NCBI GenBank assembly: GCA_032433595.1
Contig: JASWJB010000017.1
Coordinates: forward strand, 124,001 to 188,000
Reading direction: 5' to 3'
DNA from: Conoideocrella luteorostrata
Lineage: Eukaryota; Ascomycota; Sordariomycetes; Hypocreales; Clavicipitaceae
Length of the DNA: 64,000 nucleotides
Part shown: piece by piece, positions 58,346 to 64,000 of the stretch
Layout of the letters: every line of letters begins with the position of its first letter
Position numbering within the stretch: the first letter of the stretch is position 1
Position numbers and translations under genes: made by a program
The notes under the pieces: model-generated
The model's database searches: none
What the model was told of the DNA's origin: nothing
The model's input: the letters and a program-made list of their open reading frames with translations, nothing else

Positions 58346-59419
58346 TCATCTAGCTAAGCTGCTCCTGCATATCGCGATCCACACATGCGGAATCCTGGTG
58401 AAAGCCCGCATGAGGCAGGACGATGCAGTGTTCCGCACCCTTGGCCAGACATATGAGTCGTTGACAACTCTTCCCCATGGTGGGTCGAAGGATCCATCGA
58501 TGGTAGCCCCCCGCTGGTTAATACCGTCATCAAAGTCGAAGTCGCGAATGATGCCAACGCAGGCCTAGGTAGATGCCTAGATTTTAGAGCAGTCGCTGCC
58601 AGCGCGGGTTCCGGCTGGCAACATGGGCGACAATGACTCCGTACCAAGAAAAGTAATCTTTGTGCAGCTCTGACCCTGCTAATCGAAGTGGAAGCGATTG
58701 TGGACATTTGCCACATCTGGTTGGAACGGGGAGCTGGAGTTTGCATACTAATAAATGATGTTAGCAGGAGATGATAGTACTGCAACAACCCGAGGACCAA
58801 AATCTGACGGTCGAAGTTAACTACCAATTAGGCAAGATACCTACAATGCATATTGTGAGTGTCCATTTCTTAATGTCATGTTTTTGCATTTTATTCCTTT
58901 CCCCCCTCTTCCCATTTCCCCTCCCGCTTATCTTACTATTGAAAGGCTTGGTTGTGGTGGTAGTGCCCCGAGTGTTTTTTGTCGAAGGACCAACAGACCC
59001 GGAGGGAGCAGTGGAGGTTGAAGACATGGTTGACTTGGGCTCATTACGGGCTTCGACGCAATAAGAATTGCTCGTCAACCAGTTTCCACAGCCGGGCGTG
59101 ATTTAAGGGTTTTATGTGAATGTATTAGTGGTAAACGTCTCTGACTTGCGCTGCCGAACCAACGCTGAGCAGGCAACAGGTAACTGGCAACAGGCAACTG
59201 ACCCATCGCCAAGCGTCGGCCTTGGAATCAGTGACATACTCGTTAGCGGACTCCTGGCATGCTGCGCAGCTGGTATTGTCAAACCAGAAGGAACAATACT
59301 TGGCCGTACGGTGTCGAAGGGCTAGCCGGGCTTTTCGCCATTTGCGACCTTACAGTAGCCGAGACGAAGACGCTGGGCAGTATCGCCGCGGTGATAACTA
59401 GAAAAAGTGGTAGAACCAT
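58346..59419 (-). pseudogene. Broken LysM effector gene, divergent partner of the chitinase
   Basis: From an ATG at 59417-59419 the minus strand encodes a good signal peptide (MVLPLFLVITAAILPSVFVSA). Scattered over several frames follow pieces of two LysM modules. The first has YCSFWFDNTSC near its start and ITPGCGNWLTSNSYCVEA at its end, followed by a Ser/Thr linker. The second has NRFHF, QGQSC and, near its end, AGSDCSKI and ACVGII. Within these, stop codons break the frame at 59112-59114, 59103-59105, 58679-58681, 58577-58579 and 58565-58567, where family logic expects Trp, Gln or Tyr, and at least two frameshifts are needed. By family, secreted LysM proteins bind chitin and can mask it from host or self. 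This copy cannot make a full protein. Confidence 0.65.
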
Positions 59420-60275
59420 AGCACATACGAGTACGTATTGGATGGTTGCAATCACTTACTGACATTCGTATTTATTCAGTCAGAGAGCAGGCCGCTGCAG
59501 CTATCTCAGGCTGACAGATCTGAGAAGAGCCATCGATTCTCTAGTCTAGAGCTAAAGGCATAACGTGCGCTCCAGGGACTGATTGTTTCCTGAACGATGG
59601 AGGAACCGTATTTGGCAATACCGTAGCAACCTTCTTTTATTCCTCATTCTCCCCCCCCCCTCTTTTTGTGGAATTTCTTCGGATTCTCCAGTTCCCTCTA
59701 GGAGTTTCAAGCTTGTAAGCTGCCGGTTTCACCACCTACAGCCGGGGTCGGACGACGCACCCCAGTTGAGTATTTCCTTATAGGGAGAGACGTACTGTTT
59801 ACTGTGAATAAATGAATTGTCGGTCAGTGCTTTCCGGAAGGGTATAACCGGTATCTAATTCTGACTTTTTACACATTGAGATGAGTCCATGAATGACGAA
59901 AAAAAGGGGGTGAAGGAGGTATGGCAATCTGATCTAGTTACTTGGTGGTACGGTCTTGGCTTCCCACAAAGTCAATGCCTGATCCTTGGCTGTCAAATCA
60001 GATCTATAAGGCATATTCTACTCACTGTATTCCACATACCCGTGCTTCTTGCACATCATCTTCTCTCTTGAGTCCCTCTCTTCATTTCATTTCATCATCT
60101 CGCTCATTTGTACAATTATTTTACCCAATTGTTGTGGCATTAGTCAAGTGAACCTTGAGGATTTTGCTATACATTGTCGACCCAGTGTCCTTCTCATCAT
60201 TGTCAACGCTGTTGTCCATCTTTGCCTTTGGATTTCTTTCTGTTGCAGTCAAACACCTTTATATGACCGCCCGGG
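59420..60275. other. Upstream region between the LysM relic and the chitinase
   Basis: The original shared promoter of a divergent pair, about 860 bp. CT-rich stretches near 59650 and 60060-60110 fit the chitinase promoter and 5' UTR. No coding frame is supported. Confidence 0.55.
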
Positions 60276-63200
60276 ATGCAGCCCCCCTCCTTGTACTCGG
60301 CTGTGTCTGGCGCACTCTTATTCGCACACAACGTTCTCGCGGTGAATAATAACCATGGCCTTGGACTGGTTCCCACCGCTGGTGGCTTTCATCGCCAAGA
60401 TGCCCTGAGCCTGTCACCAATCAACACAGAAGGCGACAAAGAACTTGAAGAATGGCTCCAAGCTCACATGAGAATGTCCCCGTCCGCATTGAGGGCATGC
60501 CCTGAGCTCTGCAGTAAAACCGTCAACGGCAGAGACGGTTCAGGGTATTTCTTGTTACCCGACCTCGCCAGACTTGCCAAATGTAACGAGACCATGCTGC
60601 TGGATATTGCCGTCAAAAGCAACGATAAGGCAGCTATTAGGGCTTGCACGGCTGACTATGGTAACGATGTCCAGTCTATGTACCAGCTAGTCAATGGTAA
60701 GGCCGCCCCGTGCCCTACGCCGAACAACAAAATCATCACTACCAAGGTGCAAGTTTCGACTGGATTTCCCAGCGAGGTCTATCCTGGCGGCGATGACAGC
60801 GATCCAAGATTCTCAGCCAACCACGTACTTTCAGTGGCGCGTCAGATTAGCCGCCATCTGGCTCGGCAGAGGCCATCGTGTGCTCGCAGCGCCATGCAAT
60901 TCGGATATAGCCAATCTGCTGCAATTGGAGTCTTTTCCGGTGCAGAGCTTCACCAACAAGGCTTGATGGCGGATGTCCTGAGCCGATTTATCGAGTCGGT
61001 CGAAGCCAAGCCTATTTCTAAAACCACCGTCTTCCAACTTTGTTACCAGGACACTCTGGGAGCCGATTATACTCTTGGTATTGTTGTCACTAGCGCAGCC
61101 AATTTGCACAAGGCTAAGGATGTGATCCGACTCTGGGCTAGCGGAAAGTGCTTCGTCTCTTCTGGCCAGCAAGACTGGATGGAAACCCGAGTGCGAATTC
61201 CGCCAACAGCAAAGGCCGCCACTACCAAGAGTACAACCAACAGCGCAACCGCGGTCTCCAAGCTGAATAGCGGTCTCAGTCGCCATCACTACGGCGCCCG
61301 GGCAGTTTCAATCTTGCTTGGCAGAGGAGAGTGCAGAACGGTCACCGTTCCTGCTGGCTCCGGCTGCTTGGATGTGGCACAGAAGTGCGGCATCAGCCAG
61401 GACGATCTGAATAAATACAACTCTCAGGCTGACTTCTGCAAGGCGCTCGTTGCAGGTCAAAAAGTCTGCTGTACATCTGGAACACTTCCCTCTAGTATCC
61501 GTCCAGCGAATGGCGATGGCACCTGTGTGACTAAGGAAGTTAAGGGTGGCGATAGCTGCGGTTCCATGGCAAGCAAGTGCGATCTAGATCCTAATGACTT
61601 CATGAAGGTTAACACAAAGGATAACCTGTGCTCAAACTTGGTTGAAGGGCAGCAGGTCTGCTGTTCCAGCGGTAAGCTCCCCGATAGGCGTCCTAAACCG
61701 GAGGCAGACGGAACCTGCGCCTCGTACAAGACGGCAAATGGCGACAGCTGCGCTAGCATCGCGGCGTCGAGAGACCTCACTGTTCAAGATCTAGAAGATT
61801 TTAACAAGAAAACCTGGGGATGGAACGGTTGCGATGCAATTTGGCGCGACTATAGGCTTTGCGTTAGCAAAGGCGATCCCCCAATGCCCGAGAGCGTGCC
61901 CAATGCCGTCTGTGGACCAACCGTGAAGGGAACCACCAAGCCGGGGAAGGATACTGACTTGAGCACCTTGAACCCATGCCCTTTGAAGGCTTGCTGTAAT
62001 GTCTGGGGCCAGTGCGGTCTCACAGATGATTTTTGTACCGCGTCCAAATCGAAGACCGGCGCGCCCGGTACTTCTGCTCTGCGCAACGGATGTAAGTGCT
62101 CACGGCGATCTTTGTGTGAATAACGTTACCGAGCGCTAACGATTTCATCTTAGGTGTAAGCAACTGTGGCAGAGAACTGGTCAAAGGCCCTCCGCCTGCG
62201 AGTAAGATCAATGTTGCTTACTTTGAGGCCTGGAATCACAACCGTCCTTGCCTCCGCATGGACGTGACCGACATTGACACGAGCAAGTATAGCCATATCC
62301 ACTTTGCCTTTGGAGAAATCACGAGAGACTTCAAAGTGGACATCAGCAAGGTCCAGGAGCAGTTCGACTTATTCAAGACTATGACGGGCGTCAAGAAGAT
62401 CATATCCTTTGGCGGCTGGGATTTCAGTGCCTCGCCCGGAACGTTTCACATCCTACGCGAAGCAGTCAAGCCGGAGAACCGGGATACTCTGAAGAATAAT
62501 GTTGTCGCCTTCATCAACGAGCACAAACTCGACGGCGTGGATCTGGACTGGGAATATCCGGGCGTATGTATAAACCCCCAAACAGGCCATGCGTTCGACG
62601 GGAATCAGTCAAAGAAGACAGGAAAGACGGACAGGAAAGAGACATGTGAGGCTAACCACTAAAACCTGTAGGCTGCGGACTTCCCAGACATCCCCACCGA
62701 TGATCCTCACAACGGGATCAACTACCATAACTTCCTTAAAATACTCAAGTCTGGCCTCGGCACGGACAAATCGGTGTCGTTTGCCGCTCCTTCGTCGTAC
62801 TGGTACCTCAGATCTTACCCAGTGGAAGCCATGGCACGTACACTCGATTACATCGTCTTCATGACATATGACTTGCATGGCCAATGGGACTACAACAGCA
62901 AATGGTCATCCCCCGGCTGCGATACGGGTAACTGCCTCAGATCCCACATCAACGACACAGAAACCAAAGACTCGCTCATCATGATTACCAAGGCTGGCGT
63001 CCCCAGCAACAAGGTCGTTGTCGGAGTCGCTAGCTACGGTCGTACATTTAAGATGGAGGCTGCTGGCTGCGATGGCCCCCAGTGCAAGTTCACCGGCTCC
63101 CCCCGTGTTTCCAACGCCGCCAAGGGACGCTGCACCGATACAGCTGGGTACATCTCTAATGCTGAGATTGCTGAGATTATTGCCAGCGGCAAGGTCAACA

Positions 63201-64000
63201 GGCAGTGGAAGGAAGCCGGCTCCAACCTGCTAGTGTACAACGATACCGAATGGGTGTCTTATATGAACGACGATACCAAAGCTGAACGAGCGCGCTTTTA
63301 CGACTCTTACAACTTTGCTGGCACCACGGACTGGGCTGTAGACTTGCAGGAATTCACAGAGTAAGTTTTGCCCTTTTACGCTACTTCCGTGTCATGACTA
63401 CGGAAGATGCTGACATTTGGCCCCCTCGTCTAAGCGGTAGCGGCGGTGATGGGGGAAACGGCGAAGAAATGGGAAATGACCCAGACTTTTTAGCTCCTTG
63501 CGATAAATCCTATCACACTTTGGAAGACATTGAGAAGGACAAGAGCAGCATTCCCAGTCACTGCGTAGAGCAGTACATCACCACGATACAGGTGGCCATC
63601 ATGGAGAGCTCCATCAAAAAGTACGACAGCTTGCTCCGTGATGATTACGACCATTGGTTCGATGCATATGAAGGATATGTCAAGCATCAAGTTCCCGCTC
63701 AGATTGACGCATTCATGGCCACCGAGGAGGGGCAAAAGTACTTCACTTGCACCGTCACCGAGAAGCCCAACTGCTGCGGCTCCTGTAGATACTTTTGCAA
63801 AGATGAAGGCGAGGATGGAGGTTGCGTTCGTTTCCCAGGCTGTGACGCCAGCAAGGTCTCTACGCGAGATATCAAATGTCCTTCGAGGACGGCGGAGTTC
63901 GACGCCCTCAGCGTCGACTACATTGCCAATGCCGACTACAAGTTGACCGACAAAGATGGCTTCTTCAGAGCTCTTTCAGAAAAATACGGCATCGACGAGG
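60276..64000 (+). CDS. Killer-toxin-like chitinase (subgroup C, LysM-hevein-GH18), 3' end beyond window
   Basis: Four exons are visible (60276-62091, 62154-62563, 62672-63360, 63435 to the edge), all in phase, with at least 1,160 residues so far. Order: signal peptide (1-22), a Cys-containing N-terminal region, three LysM modules (about 352-398, 415-463, 479-530), a hevein-type chitin-binding module (about 545-590, CCNVWGQCG) and a GH18 domain (about 617-970). The catalytic motif is DGVDLDWE, with Glu near residue 739. The third LysM is the most divergent. This order defines the large subgroup C chitinases related to the yeast zymocin alpha subunit. By family it is secreted and hydrolyses chitin; roles in attack on other fungi, wall remodelling or invasion are proposed. 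No stop or frameshift is seen before the edge. Confidence 0.93.

Noticed and set aside
1..64000. Search for tRNA and rRNA genes, CRISPR arrays and intact transposons
   Set aside because: T-loop-like words such as GGTTCAA (for example near 6430 and 41975) lack matching stems, no rRNA sequence was recognised, no spaced direct repeats of CRISPR type occur, and no transposase or reverse transcriptase frame was found.

Overview
The window reads as a nuclear segment of a filamentous ascomycete, most likely a Sordariomycete of the order Hypocreales (insect-, nematode- or fungus-associated relatives are plausible). Genes are spaced 0.3-5 kb apart on both strands and carry short GT...AG introns (about 45-260 nt, one near 480 nt). 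The protein set is fungal: class III chitin synthase, Atg2, Utp15, dynactin p25, an Inn1/Fic1-type C2 protein and a killer-toxin-like GH18 chitinase. No rRNA, tRNA, CRISPR array or intact transposon could be recognised.

Layout. From 0 to 40 kb lies a mostly housekeeping block: p24 cargo receptor (+), Yck-type casein kinase 1 (-), Kv-beta-like aldo/keto reductase (-), nitronate monooxygenase (+), SCP2 protein (-), LETM1-like mitochondrial protein (-), free methionine-R-sulfoxide reductase (+), C2 ingression protein (+), UTP15 (+), dynactin p25 (+), FAD amine oxidase (-), ATG2 (+), GT8 glycosyltransferase (-) and a Methyltransf_16 methyltransferase (-). From 39.7 to 49.2 kb there is a gene-poor stretch with a 10-cysteine small secreted protein (44.8 kb), a relic of a nucleoside-phosphorylase (PNP_UDP) domain gene (42.2 kb) and an unrecognised spliced reading frame (47.6-48.1 kb). 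The class III chitin synthase occupies 49.2-52.6 kb.

From 53.4 kb to the right edge the window looks accessory and is rich in secreted and chitin-related genes: an orphan secreted protein (-), a 2EXR protein (-), a secreted LysM-WSC protein (+), a Zn2Cys6 regulator relic (-), a badly damaged LysM effector pseudogene (-), and a large chitinase (+) with signal peptide, three LysM modules, a hevein-like module and GH18, cut by the window edge. The LysM relic is head-to-head with the chitinase. This is the arrangement known for subgroup C chitinases and LysM proteins, but here one partner is dead. I consider this the most interesting locus.

A second window-wide signal is the 9-mer TACGGAGTA/TACTCCGTA. 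I counted about 20 exact copies by eye, all in intergenic DNA and several forming perfect 16-bp palindromes, against about 0.5 expected by chance. Exon boundaries were placed by hand from splice signals, reading-frame phase and remembered family conservation; no alignment was run.
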